A DNA stretch of 64,000 nucleotides from Sphingobacteriales bacterium (GTDB lineage: Bacteria; Bacteroidota; Bacteroidia; Chitinophagales; UBA2359). Positions 44,726-54,813 of this stretch are shown piece by piece. Every line of letters begins with the position of its first letter. Within the stretch, counting starts at the first letter, position 1. The position numbers were made by a program, and so were the translations under genes. The notes below the pieces were generated by a model. The model did no database searches and had not been told where the DNA came from. It saw nothing but the letters and a program-made list of their open reading frames with translations. Location of the stretch: NCBI GenBank assembly GCA_016711285.1, contig JADJTG010000002.1, positions 434,001 to 498,000 of the forward strand, in the 5' to 3' direction.

Positions 44726-45505
44726 CTATACCTTATTTACCTTCTTAATATAAGCATCTAAAGCCATCGTCATAGAGGGATTTTGTTCAGTAGGTGCATT
44801 GATATCCAATCGCAACCCTCGCTCGGCAATAGCCTGAGCCGTAGCCTGACCAAAACAGGCGATACGTGTGTTATTCTGATTAAAATCGGGAAAATTGTCG
44901 TATAAAGATTTTATTTCTAAAGGAGAAAAGAACACAATAATATCGTAAAAAATATCTTTTAAATCCGACAAATCGCTCACTACTACATTATAGATCACAG
45001 CTTCGGCAAAGTTAAAACCCTTACTCGCCAAAAACTCAGGTACTTCATTAGTACGCACATTAGCGCAGGGATACAAAAATTTTTCTTTGCTTTTGTGTTT
45101 TTCTAAAATACTGAACAAATCATTTTTTTTGTTTTTATTATAGAAAACTTTTCGTTTGCGATAGTCAATAAATTTTTGTAAATACAAAGCAATTGCCTCT
45201 GATGAACAAAAATATTTCATATCCGGTGAAATAGCAATGCGCATTTCGTTACACAGATTAAAAAACTGGTCAATCGCCATTTTACTCGTAAAAATAATAG
45301 CAGTAAAATCAGAGGGATTGGCTTTTTCGCGGCGAAATTCTTTGGCAGTTACCGGTTCTACTTGAATAAATTGACGAAAATCTATTTTAATTCCATATTT
45401 TTCTGCTAAGTCGCTGTAAGGGTTTTTGGCGGAAGCGGGTGGCGGTTGCGAGATCAGAATAGATTTTACTTCACGATCAACTTGCTGTTCTACATTTTGT
45501 CCCAT
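44726..45505 (-). CDS. hemD: Uroporphyrinogen-III synthase
   Basis: 259 residues. Cyclises hydroxymethylbilane in haem synthesis. Two alpha/beta lobes are visible: SILISQPPPASAKNPYSDLA and IIFTSKMAIDQFFNLCNEMR, then FLYPCANVRTNEVPEFLASK and IIVFFSPLEIKSLYDNFPDF, with the late ACFGQATAQAIAERGLRLDI. HemD is poorly conserved, but this length and the neighbouring DUF4271 gene are the common Bacteroidota arrangement. Confidence 0.85.
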   Translation of the reverse strand: MGQNVEQQVDREVKSILISQPPPASAKNPYSDLAEKYGIKIDFRQFIQVEPVTAKEFRREKANPSDFTAIIFTSKMAIDQFFNLCNEMRIAISPDMKYFCSSEAIALYLQKFIDYRKRKVFYNKNKKNDLFSILEKHKSKEKFLYPCANVRTNEVPEFLASKGFNFAEAVIYNVVVSDLSDLKDIFYDIIVFFSPLEIKSLYDNFPDFNQNNTRIACFGQATAQAIAERGLRLDINAPTEQNPSMTMALDAYIKKVNKV

Positions 45506-45601
45506 TTATATTTGCTTACAATATTTTTTTAAAGCTAAGAGAGATGGTTGAGTAATAAATAAAATAGTTGTTGCAGGTGTTTTGAAACAGAGTAATGTTT
45601 T

Positions 45602-46887
45602 TTATATTATTTTTTTGCTCAGTATTGCCAATATTTTTATCATTAATAAAAAGGGTACAATTTCAAGGGCGCAAAGATAAAGAAAAAATATAATTTATTT
45701 GAACTTATTATATCCGAAGCAATACGTAAGCCGCGCAAATAGCGTATTGCTATAAAAAAAATACCCACTCCCAAACCTGTCACCAACCACCAGGTGGGAT
45801 TCCAATAGACCGCTACTACCAAAACCGGCAGCAAAAAAATGCTCATTGCTATATCTGTAATGACGGTTTGATAATAGTAAAAAGAGATTTTATTGCCCAC
45901 AGGCAACAAAGTTGCTATTCCTTTTAAAAAGAAAAGTCGTGCCAAGAGTACCAAAGCAATAAAAAAAATAAGTACTGCCAACATAGGTAGGTAGTTTTTG
46001 TAGGGCAGAGGAATAAAAAATTTATAGACTTCGAATATAAAAAGCGAATAAATGACACATAAATTGATGCTTAATAAAACATCGGGGAGCGAAAAAGGGG
46101 CAATGCGCTCTTCAAAATAAATGCGTGCCGAATGATAGTTTATCAGGGATTTGTACAAACTACGGCTGTATTCGGGAAACCCCTGCCATACCATTAAAAA
46201 CAAGGCTACACAAGCACAAAAAATATAAAACAGCCAAGTGCGCTCCTGATACGGTGCGGTGGCACGCGGCGTAATGGGCGGGCGATAGGCGGAAATGACG
46301 GTATCGGCTAAGGGGCAGGTGTCGCGCATTGCCATATTGAGCAGGGAGTCGGCGGCGGCGGTATCCCACTGTAGGGAGTCAGCGATAATGAGTGCAGCGG
46401 TGCTGTCCCATACAAAAGGCTGAGGACCTACGGCATAGCGATTTTCTAAAGCGAGGCGTTCGCTGTCTGTCCAGCCAAAATGAAAAGGGCGCGGACCTAC
46501 GAGGAGGCTGTCCCACACAGGGCGGTGCGACAAGCGCGTGTGCATGGAGCGTTCGGGCTGAAAGAAGTCGTCTTCGTAGTAGGAAGATGATGAAAATACC
46601 GCAGCGGGGGCAGCACTGCCAACAGTGTTGTAATTATTCGGCGGTGCGGTGCTTGGTGCGGCGGCAGGTGGCGGTGCGGTAACGGCGGGTGCTACTGCCT
46701 CAGTTTGGCGGCTTGTATCGGCGGTGGCGGGTGCTTCGTTTTGAGCCGATACCGTATAGCCGAGCAGTAAACAGGCACACATTACACATAAAACTACCGT
46801 ACCCCGCAGTGTATTCACCACAGTTTTTAATTCCAAAGAATAGAAATAAATACGTTTTTTTTGATTCACCACCTTTGCTAAAACCAA
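45602..46887 (-). pseudogene. DUF4271 membrane protein, C-terminus shifted by a T-run indel
   Basis: Signal-like N-terminus (TLRGTVVLCVMCACLLLGYTVSA), then a Pro/Ala/Thr-rich low-complexity stretch, then four to six membrane segments (RTWLFYIFCACVALFLMVWQ; LPMLAVLIFFIALVLLARLF; ITDIAMSIFLLPVLVVAVYW). The written frame ends at 45643 as FFFIFAPLKLYPFY, but one more T in the run at 45683-45688 restores FFLYLCALEIVPFLLMIKIL ending at 45602, the expected family ending. Start uncertain: ATG 46887 or a GTG near 46824 that gives a better signal peptide. Role unknown; usually beside hemD and the T9SS genes. Confidence 0.8.
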
Positions 46888-48893
46888 TTAATATAAGCCA
46901 CATGCACTTTGGCACGCTGCAAAGATACTTTGAAATTTTCATCTTCACGCATACCGCTTGCATAAGTAAGTGATAATACGCCGCCTTGTGTAGCTATCTG
47001 AATACCGCCACCCACCGCCAGCAAATGTGTGACGGCGTTTGGGGAGGCAGCAGTGGCGGCGGCTATCCGCGCACCTTCGGTAAAGGCAAAGAAAAACGAC
47101 CTACCCTGTAGCATATAGCGATACTCCAAAACAGGCAGCACATAATAAGGTGTGCTGATACTTTGTTCGTCGAAGCCGCGCAGGGCGTGTATGCCTCCAA
47201 TCCGAAACCACTCGTTGCGGTAGGTATCGTTTTTTGAAGAAGCAGCGGCAGCTATATTATTCAAAAAAGCGGCAAAAATTGCGGTTTTTACAACCGATTT
47301 GTTTTTGATATTCCAATAATATTGCGCACTTGCTTCTATTGTCCATTGTGTGCTTTTTAATGATAGCGCATCATAAAGGGCAGCAAAAGAAAAAGCAGTG
47401 TCGTTGGGCAAGCGCAGAGAGGTGATGCTGTTGTTTTTGCGGATAATGCGCTGCCCGATACCGCCTTTGCAAGATAGCGCATAACCCTTTGTAGGAGCAA
47501 TATCGTCATTTAAAGTACGATATTGCACGGTTGCACCGTAAAGCGTTCTTTTTACATCTAATTGAGATGGCAACTGCTTTTGGGCGAGCAGGGCGAGTGT
47601 ATCTATCTGCAATAAATCGGAAGTCTTTTTTTCTACAAAAAATTGCACATCTATAAAAGCCAAAGGGCTGTATTGGAGTGCTGAATACCAGCGCACCTCG
47701 CGGAATTGCAGGCGATTCAGGAATACATCAAAATGCAAGGCTGCTCCAAAAGGCAGATAAGGCAGGTACAGAAAAGCGACTTTGCTCTTTATCTCCGACA
47801 TTTCTTTGTTCAAAGCACGATACCAAAAAGCAAACTGTTCGCCCTGCCCCAAAGTATTATATAATTGTAAATCGGCTTCGCCCAAGATGGCGTATTTTCC
47901 CTGCGATTGCGCCTGTAAGCCGAGCATAGCACTGAAGCGGTTGGCGTTGGTGCTTTTGGCAAAAAGATGAATGATGGCTTCTTCTCCTACAAAACGCACT
48001 TGCGGTTTTTGGGTAGCGGTTAAAAAAGGTAATTGACGTTGGCGTTTTTCAATGCGCTGTAAGGCTGCTTCGCTGTAGAGGTCGCCGCGTGCGATGCCGA
48101 AATATTGCTGAATAAAACGCTGCCGCAGGCGCACATTGCCTTTGAGGGCGATACTGTCTATGCTGATACGCTCGTGCGGCACTACCCGAATGCTTGCCAC
48201 GGGCGTAGTTGCGACGGTTTGCAACTGAACCTGTGCAAAAGGGTAGCCGTTGTTTTCGAGATATTGGAGCAGGCGGTGTCGCAGTTGTAGCCAATCGGTT
48301 GCGAGGCAGGGGCGATGTTCGGAGCAGACGGGCAGAGAAATTTTGGAGCGTTGCAACCAATAGGCGGCGGTGCTGTCGCTGTGCCATTGCTGCCATTGGG
48401 CGGCAGCACCTACATATATATATATAGTGGTGGTGTCGGTGATGGCATTTTTGAGCAGGGAATCGATGGAGGCGGCAGGGTAGCCGTTATCGCGGAGGGT
48501 GGTGATAGACTGTTGGAGTTGGGCGTGTAATAAAGAGTCGGTGGCGGTAAAAAACGGGAAAAAGGGCAGTGCTTTTTGAAAAAGGCGGCGACTGTCGGGG
48601 TCACCTTTCAGTTGCAGATAAATGGTATCGGCGGCAGTGGCAACTGCGGCAGGCGGTGCAACTTTGCTGTTTTGTGCCGTTGCTGTGTGGTAAGGAGCAA
48701 AAAAAACAAGAAGTATTGCACTCAACCACCACACAGACACCACAAGCGCGAGCAGCCGCGCAAAAACAAAAGGACTGCTGCACGGGTGCTTATCAGGTTT
48801 CGTCTTTGGAAATGAGCTTGCGCAGCAAAAAAAGAGCGCGGATAGTTTCTGCTTGTGGTACATACACCTCAATTTCGCCAAATAAATAGGCAT
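46878..48893 (-). CDS. Omp85/BamA-TamA-like outer-membrane protein
   Basis: Up to 671 residues. A hydrophobic export segment (ARLLALVVSVWWLSAILLVFFA) is followed by POTRA-like repeats (ISIDSIALKGNVRLRQRFIQQYFGI, then a YSEAALQRIEKRQRQLPFL segment) and a C-terminal 16-stranded-type barrel with the lid motif RIGGIHALRGFDEQSIST and the ending VSLQRAKVHVAYINWF. Likely inserts or translocates envelope proteins. The true start is uncertain: the frame overlaps the DUF2007 gene, so an internal start near 48780 (just before the export segment) is possible. Confidence 0.82.
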   Translation of the reverse strand: MPIYLAKLRCMYHKQKLSALFFCCASSFPKTKPDKHPCSSPFVFARLLALVVSVWWLSAILLVFFAPYHTATAQNSKVAPPAAVATAADTIYLQLKGDPDSRRLFQKALPFFPFFTATDSLLHAQLQQSITTLRDNGYPAASIDSLLKNAITDTTTIYIYVGAAAQWQQWHSDSTAAYWLQRSKISLPVCSEHRPCLATDWLQLRHRLLQYLENNGYPFAQVQLQTVATTPVASIRVVPHERISIDSIALKGNVRLRQRFIQQYFGIARGDLYSEAALQRIEKRQRQLPFLTATQKPQVRFVGEEAIIHLFAKSTNANRFSAMLGLQAQSQGKYAILGEADLQLYNTLGQGEQFAFWYRALNKEMSEIKSKVAFLYLPYLPFGAALHFDVFLNRLQFREVRWYSALQYSPLAFIDVQFFVEKKTSDLLQIDTLALLAQKQLPSQLDVKRTLYGATVQYRTLNDDIAPTKGYALSCKGGIGQRIIRKNNSITSLRLPNDTAFSFAALYDALSLKSTQWTIEASAQYYWNIKNKSVVKTAIFAAFLNNIAAAASSKNDTYRNEWFRIGGIHALRGFDEQSISTPYYVLPVLEYRYMLQGRSFFFAFTEGARIAAATAASPNAVTHLLAVGGGIQIATQGGVLSLTYASGMREDENFKVSLQRAKVHVAYINWF

Positions 48894-49008
48894 AATCTTG
48901 CTTATTGATAATTTGTACAGCTATTTTATTTTCTTCCAAAATAGCTTTGGCGATTTGTATTTCGTACAATTGATTACTCGCCCATATTTTTACCCATTTC
49001 ACCTGCAT
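48793..49008 (-). CDS. DUF2007 small putative signal-transducing protein
   Basis: 71 residues from ATG 49008 (MQVKWVKIWASNQLYEIQIA); an upstream ATG at 49080 would lie inside the CPBP gene. Single beta-alpha-beta DUF2007 fold: AKAILEENKIAVQIINKQDY then GEIEVYVPQAETIRALFLLR. Overlaps the end of the CPBP gene by 35 bp and the start of the Omp85 frame, so the three are probably one transcript. Confidence 0.82.
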   Translation of the reverse strand: MQVKWVKIWASNQLYEIQIAKAILEENKIAVQIINKQDYAYLFGEIEVYVPQAETIRALFLLRKLISKDET

Positions 49009-49948
49009 CGCTGATATTGTTTTTTTGTTGAAAATACTGATAAAATTTCCACAAAAAAAACGCCAAACCTGCCGAGCCAAGTGCCGAGCCGATAAACAAC
49101 TGCAAAGACATTTGTATATTTTGGGAAGCTGATAAATCTTCTGTGCCGCTCCAATAGGTCATCAGCACCTGCACGCCGTTGTTGATAAAATGAACGGCGA
49201 CAGGATACCAAAGGTTGCCGCTCCAATAATACAAATAGCCCAACCAAATGCCGATAAACATACGCGGCAGAAATCCAAAAAACTGAAAATGTATGGCACT
49301 GAATATAACGGCGGTGAGCAAAATGGCGACGTGTATGTTGCCGTTCAGCGTGCGCTGCAACAGCGGCTGCACCGTACCGCGAAATACCAACTCCTCTCCT
49401 ACTGCGGGCAACACTGCCACCATCAGGAGATTCAGCAGCAAATCGCCGATGCCTTCGGCGCGGAGAAAATACTCTGTAAGGCGGGCGGCTTCTGATTCGC
49501 TGGCACGCATCCAATTTTCTATATCGCTCATAAAAGCGGGCAGCGACAATTGCTGATTGAGCCAAAACAGCAGCGTAATTGCCGAAAATCCCAATACGGC
49601 AATGCCTACACAATACAACAAAGGAAGCGATTCGGGAGCATTTTGTATGCCGATGTATTTTTTCCAGTTTTTATGGGCGATATAAGCAGCAAATAACAGG
49701 GGCGGCAGTACAAAAAAAGCGATAGAAGAAATTATCTGAAACCATTTAAAAAAGGTAAGGTGTGCCGAAAAATCTTCATCTAAACGCTCCACTGCTGTCA
49801 GGTCAATGCCTGCCCACAGAGCAATACCCGCAAAAACGGCGGAAATGGCAATGCCGCAGATGCAGACAAAAGCAATAAACAGCAGCAGTGAGCGAAACGC
49901 CGATAGGGAGGGCGGAAGCGATGACGTTGAAGCAGATGGTGAATTCAT
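48974..49948 (-). CDS. CPBP-family (CAAX-like) intramembrane metalloprotease
   Basis: 324 residues from ATG 49948 (MNSPSASTSSLPPSLSAFRS). Eight or so membrane segments. The ABI/CPBP motifs are present: EELVFRGTVQPLLQ (motif 1 Glu-Glu and Arg), FSAIHFQFFGFLPRMFIGIW (motif 2 His) and PVAVHFINNGVQVLMTYW (motifs 3/4). Homologues process small membrane peptides. First gene of the CPBP-DUF2007-Omp85-DUF4271 run. Confidence 0.9.
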   Translation of the reverse strand: MNSPSASTSSLPPSLSAFRSLLLFIAFVCICGIAISAVFAGIALWAGIDLTAVERLDEDFSAHLTFFKWFQIISSIAFFVLPPLLFAAYIAHKNWKKYIGIQNAPESLPLLYCVGIAVLGFSAITLLFWLNQQLSLPAFMSDIENWMRASESEAARLTEYFLRAEGIGDLLLNLLMVAVLPAVGEELVFRGTVQPLLQRTLNGNIHVAILLTAVIFSAIHFQFFGFLPRMFIGIWLGYLYYWSGNLWYPVAVHFINNGVQVLMTYWSGTEDLSASQNIQMSLQLFIGSALGSAGLAFFLWKFYQYFQQKNNISDAGEMGKNMGE

Positions 49949-50033
49949 ATCACAAAAATAGTGCAAAAACGGGTAATTTTAACCTTCCTCAATCCGTCCT
50001 TCAAAGGAGGGAAGTTTTTTTTTTATTTTTTAA

Positions 50034-50380
50034 CAGCTTTGGCAAAGTTTGAGGCTTTTTCAAAGTTAAACACTGTTACTTATGTCGTGGGCAACCCCAA
50101 CTTTGACAAAGTTGAGGCTTTTTCAAAGTTAAACACTGTTGCTTATGTCGTGGGCAACGCCAACTTTGACAAAGTTGGGGCTTTTTCAAAGTTAAATACT
50201 GTTGCTTATGTCGTGGGCAACCCCAACTTTGACAAAGTTGGGGCTTTTTCAAAGTTAAATACTGTTGCTTATGTCGTGGGCAACCCCAACTTTGACAAAG
50301 TTGAGGCTTTTTCAAAGTTAAACACTGTTGCTTATGTCGTGGGCAACGCCAACTTTGACAAAGTTGGAACTTTGTCAAAG
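50034..50380. repeat. Tandem array 2, block A: about 5.5 copies of a 63-bp unit
   Basis: CTTTGACAAAGTT recurs at 50101, 50164, 50227, 50290 and 50353, an exact 63-bp period (3 x 21). Each unit holds the palindromic AACTTTGACAAAGTT, GCTTTTTCAAAGTTAAACAC and TTATGTCGTGGGCAACSCC. These are the same words that cap array 1. Confidence 0.9.
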
Positions 50381-50392
50381 TTAAACACTGCT

Positions 50393-50917
50393 GCATTTAC
50401 CTTTTGCAGTGCCGCATTTGCCTTTTGCGGTGCCGCATTTACCTTTTGCAGTGCCGCATTTACCTTTTGCAGTGCCGCATTTACCTTTTGCAGCGCCGCA
50501 TTTACCTTTTGCAGCGCCGCATTTACCTTTTGCAGTGCCGCATTTGCCTTTTGCGGTGCCGCATTTATCATTTGCGGTGCCGCATTTGCCTTTTGCGGTG
50601 CCGCATTTATCATTTGCGGTGCCGCATTTATCATTTGCGATGCCGCATTTACCTTTTGCGGTGCCGCATTTACCTTTTGCGGTGCCGCATTTATCATTTG
50701 CGGTGCTGCATTTACCTTTTGCGGTGCCGCATTTACCGTTTGCAGTGCCGCATTTACCTTTTGCAGCGCCGCATTTACCTTTTGCAGTGCCGCATTTGCC
50801 TTTTGCGGTGCCGCATTTACCTTTTGAGGTGCCGCATTTACCTTTTGCGGTGCCGCATTTACCTTTTGCGGTGCCGCATTTACCTTTTGCGGTGCCGCAT
50901 TTACCTTTTGCACTGCT
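50393..50917. repeat. Tandem array 2, block B: 25 copies of a 21-bp unit
   Basis: Unit GCATTTACCTTTTGCGGTGCC minus its last base fits 20 nt: GCATTTACCTTTTGCGGTGC. It is the reverse-complement counterpart of the array 1 unit (TGCGGTGCCGCA palindrome). 25 units without indels. Variants: ATCATT, GCCTTT, CAGTGCC, CAGCGCC and one with TGAGG. Open frames across it reflect the 3n period. Confidence 0.9.
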
Positions 50918-51285
50918 GTATTTTGCGTGGGCACTGCTGCATTTTGCGTGGGCACTGCTGCATTTTGCGTGGGCACTGCTGCATTTTGCGTGGGCACTGC
51001 TGCATTTTGGGTGGGCACTGCGGCATTTTGCGTGGGCACTGCTGCATTTTGTGGGCACTGCTGCATTTTGCGTGGGCACTGCTGCATTTTGCGTGGGCAC
51101 TGCTGCATTTTGCGTGGGCACTGCTGCATTTTGCGTGGGCACTGCTGCATTTTGCGTGGGCACTGCTGCATTTTGCGTGGGCACTGCTGCATTTTGCGTG
51201 GGCACTGCTGCATTTTGCGTGGGCAACCCCAACTTTGACAAAGTTAGAACTTTGCCAAAGTTAAACACTGCTACATTTCATTTAC
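50918..51285. repeat. Tandem array 2, block C: ~14 copies of a mosaic 21-bp unit and closing palindrome
   Basis: Units read GCATTTTGCGTGGGCACTGC plus one base; one unit (near 51044) is 19 bp. The unit combines GCATTT from block B with GTGGGCA from block A. The array closes at 51222-51285 with CAACCCCAACTTTGACAAAG followed by AACTTTGCCAAAGTTAAACA, a degenerate cap. Confidence 0.88.
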
Positions 51286-51380
51286 CCTTTAGCCCTTCCG
51301 ATAGAATTTTGAGAATAATATAGGTAGTATTTAAGGATATAAACTTACAGATTTACGGCAAACAATATTCTGTCAAAACA

Positions 51381-51420
51381 AAAAAGAGAAACATAAACCA
51401 AACGCTATGTTTCTCTTTTT
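51381..51420. terminator. Terminator of the DUF4175 gene
   Basis: Perfect 15-bp stem AAAAAGAGAAACATA / TATGTTTCTCTTTTT (51381-51395, 51406-51420), 37 bp past the DUF4175 stop. Confidence 0.88.
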
Positions 51421-51456
51421 TTATTTAAAAATAAGCAGGGTATAATCTATACAGCA

Positions 51457-54400
51457 TCAAAAATTGATAGACTTGAAATATTCCTCTACCATTTTTTTGT
51501 AGTAAGATTTCATTGAAGGCGGCACGGTTTTGTAGAGTTCTACCTCCGACTGGCGTTTTTTGAGGTATTCCTCAATTTCGGGCGGGGTGGTTTTGGTGCG
51601 CTCCTGTGCGCTGTTAGATTCTCTTTTGTTGTCCATTTCGCGCTCGCGCTCGGCTTTTTCGGCTTCGAGGAGGCGCGTCAAAATATCTTGTTGGCGTTTT
51701 ATCATCTCGCTGCTGAGGTTGCGATTGACGATGTCCTTTTCTGTTTTTTCCATTTCGTCCATGAGCTTTTCCAAATCGCTGAGTTGTTTTTTGCCGTCTT
51801 TATTTTGTTCTTCATTGAGTTGGCGCAGGGCATTTCGGATAGCCTGTTGTTGGGCGGCGGCTTGTGCGAGTTCTTTGCTCATTCCTTTTTTGCCATCTTT
51901 GCCCGCTTTTCCGGCTTGCCCGTCTTTGCCTTTCATCATTTCCTCCAATTGTTTGTTCAGGGCTTCCTGCATCTGGCGCATACCGGTGGCGTTTTTCTTT
52001 GATTTTCCTTTGCCGCTGCCGTTGCCGCCGGGTTTGTCGCAAGAGCCGCTACCGGGCATTCCCGACATTTGTTGCTGCTGCATCTGCTGCAAAGACTCTT
52101 CGAGCATCAAAGCCAAATTGTTGGTACTCGTCATTACATACTGCTGATTGATGGCGGCGGGGGCTATTTTGCGCTCGCCCAAATGCTCCAGCGATTCTTT
52201 CATATTGGCATCTACGTTGGAGAGTTCTTTGAGCACAAAAGATTCTATCTGAAACACGCGCTTGCTGAGGGCAATGAGGCTGTCTTCAATGATTTGAAAA
52301 TCATCGTTGAGTTTGAATTGCTCCTGCACCAAAGGCACAAAACCCGGATTGTTGGCGGTGGTTTGCTGAAAACGGTTCATCACATCTTCTTGGTCTTTTG
52401 ACATGGTGATGAGGTTTTCCAACAACTGGCGCACGGCTTTCATATCTTCGCCCTGCTGCTGCTGTTGCTGCTCCTGCATATCCGTCTGCATTTTATTCGC
52501 CATTTTTTTCATTTTTTGTGCTGCACTTTGCTGCTTTTGGCTGGCGGGTTTGCTCTGATTTTGCTCCAATTGCTCCGAGCTTTCCTGCATTTCCTGTTCT
52601 ATTTCTTCGCTTTGCTCTTGGTTTTCTTTCATATCTTCGGTGTCCTGCTTCAACTCTTCCTGCATTTTTTCCATTTTTTTCATCTCCTCCTGCACTTTTT
52701 CAAATTCCTCATTCAGTTCTTCCTGTTTTTTCTCCTGCTCATCTAAGTTGCCGCTTTTATTTTGCTCGGTTTCTTCGGATAATTTTTCTTCTTTTTCAGC
52801 CAGTTCGTTGAGTTTTTCGATGGTTTCCTCCATTTTCTGCTCCATCTCCAATTGCTTCATCAGTTCCTCCATGCGCTCCAATTCGCGCTGCAACTGCTCG
52901 TCCGAAATTTTCATATCCTCCATTTTTTCCATTGTTTCCTCATTTTTCATCTGGTCTAACAATTCCTGCAATTTTTGCATCATTTCCTTCATTTCATCAC
53001 TCAGCACCTCGTTCATCATTTTTTCTACCTGCTCTTTTTTCTGCTGAATATTTTCCGACATTTCTTTAAACTGCTCCTCGCTGCGGTTATTTTTTTCCAT
53101 TTCGTTTTTCAAATTTTCCAAATTCTGCTGCAACTGCTCGTGTTTTTGGAGCGTTTTCTGAATTTTTTCGCGGTCTTGCCAATCCAATTCTTTTTTCTGC
53201 ACCAATTTTTCCTGAATATCTTTCACTTCTTTTTGCAGTTTTTTGGCTTCTTTTACGGCATCTTGCATAGCATCTTGAATTTCTTCGTTTTTCTGCGCCA
53301 CCAAAGAATCCAACTGCTCCACCGAAGGCAAAGCGTAATTAAATACCTGCGATTTGGTGGACTTTGCGCCGTTTACGCCGTCATTGTCCCACACTTCAAA
53401 ATAATAAGTGAGCTTGTCGCCGCTTTGAATGTTGAGTTGCTGCAAGTCCCAGTTGTAGTTGAAAGTGGCGGCGTTGCTGCTGCCATTGATGGCTACAGGC
53501 AAAGTATTGAGTGTGCCGGCTTGGTTGCCGTGCTGAATTTGATAGCGCAAAGCCAAACGGCTGATGCCGTAATCGTCTCCGGCTTCGCCCAAAAAGTAGA
53601 GCATTTTGTTGTCGGTGCTGTCGGCGTATTGCTGCACCGAAATGGTGGGGTGCAAATCGGGTGTCACCGATATAAAATACGAAACAGAGTCGGCATTTTT
53701 GATTTTATCATTGGAAATAAAAACAGTATAGCGGGCATCTTTGAGCAGGTGCTGGCTGTACGAAAACAGTTGCTCATCGTTGCGGGTGGCATCGGCGAGG
53801 GCATTGTTGCCAAAATGCACCTGCACTTTGTCGGTGTTTTGGGCTTCAAAACTCCAGCGAATTTTAGTACCGACCGGCACATTGAGGTCGCCGCTATTGT
53901 TGAGGGTTTCGTCGGCTTTGCCCGTGTAGGCAGGATAATCCAAAGCCGCACTGAAACGGAGCATCGCCGGTTTGGGCAACACTTTCAGCGTGTAGCTGTT
54001 GGACGGAAAACCCTCCGATTCCAAATGAAAATCAATATCTTGCTGTACTTTATTAAATTGATAAGTATAATGATTATTATCTATTTTTTTGAGTTTATAG
54101 GGATAATTATTGAGGTTAATAAAAGCCTCATTGGGCAAAACATTTCCATCAACTTCTATTTCCAGCAAAAAATCTTCGTATTGCGCCACTTCTAAATTTT
54201 CATTATTTATTTTAAATGAAAAAGGAGCTTCGCGCTCAAAAACCTGATTATTATTGATGAGGCGGTTTGCGCCGTTTTTGATGAGGCTGGGGGCTGCAAA
54301 CAACAAAAACAACAGTACGGCAAAAGGCACAAGGGCGTATTTGAGGTATTGGCGGTTTTTGCCCAAATCAATAGCGGCACGAAAAGGTACGAGTTTAATT

Positions 54401-54813
54401 TCGTCTATTTTTTGGTCAATGCCCGCTTCCAATAGTTCCGAAGGATTGCTGCCCGCCTGCGCTTTGAGTTGCAGAATATTGAGCAATTTGTCTTTTACAT
54501 TCGTAAAGTGCGTACCGATAATACTCGCTGCCTGCTCGTGGGAGATGACCCTGCCGAGTCGGAAATAATGCAGCAAAGGATTGAGCACCCACACCGCAAA
54601 ACTCGCCGTCGCCGTACCCACAAAACTCCAAAAAAGCACTTTGCGCACGGTGGTGGAAAAATAAAAATTGTACTCCAATACGGTGGCGAGCAAAAAAAAC
54701 GCCAATACCAACCCAACCGTATAAAGCGTACCTCTGATGAGTTTATTGAGATAATATTTGCGGATAAAACGGTCAAGTTTTTCTATCAGTAGTTGATAAT
54801 TATTGTATGCCAT
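51457..54813 (-). CDS. DUF4175-family membrane protein with very long coiled coil
   Basis: 1,118 residues. Two N-terminal membrane segments (IRGTLYTVGLVLAFFLLATV; VLFWSFVGTATASFAVWVLN) and a third near residue 160 (YALVPFAVLLFLLFAAPSLI), then periplasmic beta domains to ~residue 490. From ~500 to ~780 there is a Glu/Lys/Gln-rich coiled coil (EMMQKLQELLDQMKNEETME and similar), a Gln run, a Gly/Lys-rich stretch (GKDGQAGKAGKDGKKG) and a basic C-terminus. A Bacteroidota envelope protein of unknown role; the coiled coil is long enough to span the periplasm. Confidence 0.85.
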   Translation of the reverse strand: MAYNNYQLLIEKLDRFIRKYYLNKLIRGTLYTVGLVLAFFLLATVLEYNFYFSTTVRKVLFWSFVGTATASFAVWVLNPLLHYFRLGRVISHEQAASIIGTHFTNVKDKLLNILQLKAQAGSNPSELLEAGIDQKIDEIKLVPFRAAIDLGKNRQYLKYALVPFAVLLFLLFAAPSLIKNGANRLINNNQVFEREAPFSFKINNENLEVAQYEDFLLEIEVDGNVLPNEAFINLNNYPYKLKKIDNNHYTYQFNKVQQDIDFHLESEGFPSNSYTLKVLPKPAMLRFSAALDYPAYTGKADETLNNSGDLNVPVGTKIRWSFEAQNTDKVQVHFGNNALADATRNDEQLFSYSQHLLKDARYTVFISNDKIKNADSVSYFISVTPDLHPTISVQQYADSTDNKMLYFLGEAGDDYGISRLALRYQIQHGNQAGTLNTLPVAINGSSNAATFNYNWDLQQLNIQSGDKLTYYFEVWDNDGVNGAKSTKSQVFNYALPSVEQLDSLVAQKNEEIQDAMQDAVKEAKKLQKEVKDIQEKLVQKKELDWQDREKIQKTLQKHEQLQQNLENLKNEMEKNNRSEEQFKEMSENIQQKKEQVEKMMNEVLSDEMKEMMQKLQELLDQMKNEETMEKMEDMKISDEQLQRELERMEELMKQLEMEQKMEETIEKLNELAEKEEKLSEETEQNKSGNLDEQEKKQEELNEEFEKVQEEMKKMEKMQEELKQDTEDMKENQEQSEEIEQEMQESSEQLEQNQSKPASQKQQSAAQKMKKMANKMQTDMQEQQQQQQGEDMKAVRQLLENLITMSKDQEDVMNRFQQTTANNPGFVPLVQEQFKLNDDFQIIEDSLIALSKRVFQIESFVLKELSNVDANMKESLEHLGERKIAPAAINQQYVMTSTNNLALMLEESLQQMQQQQMSGMPGSGSCDKPGGNGSGKGKSKKNATGMRQMQEALNKQLEEMMKGKDGQAGKAGKDGKKGMSKELAQAAAQQQAIRNALRQLNEEQNKDGKKQLSDLEKLMDEMEKTEKDIVNRNLSSEMIKRQQDILTRLLEAEKAEREREMDNKRESNSAQERTKTTPPEIEEYLKKRQSEVELYKTVPPSMKSYYKKMVEEYFKSINF

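Noticed and set aside
49961..51323. Long open frames across array 2, including Cys/Gly/Ala-rich and Pro/His-rich repeats
   Set aside because: Same 3n periodicity; several frames are open together and one is ended by a simple variant unit (TGAGG). Not called as proteins.
52975..54195. A 406-codon plus-strand frame rich in His/Phe/Leu opposite the DUF4175 gene
   Set aside because: Antisense of a Glu/Lys/Gln coiled coil naturally gives Phe/Leu/His-rich open frames; no independent support.
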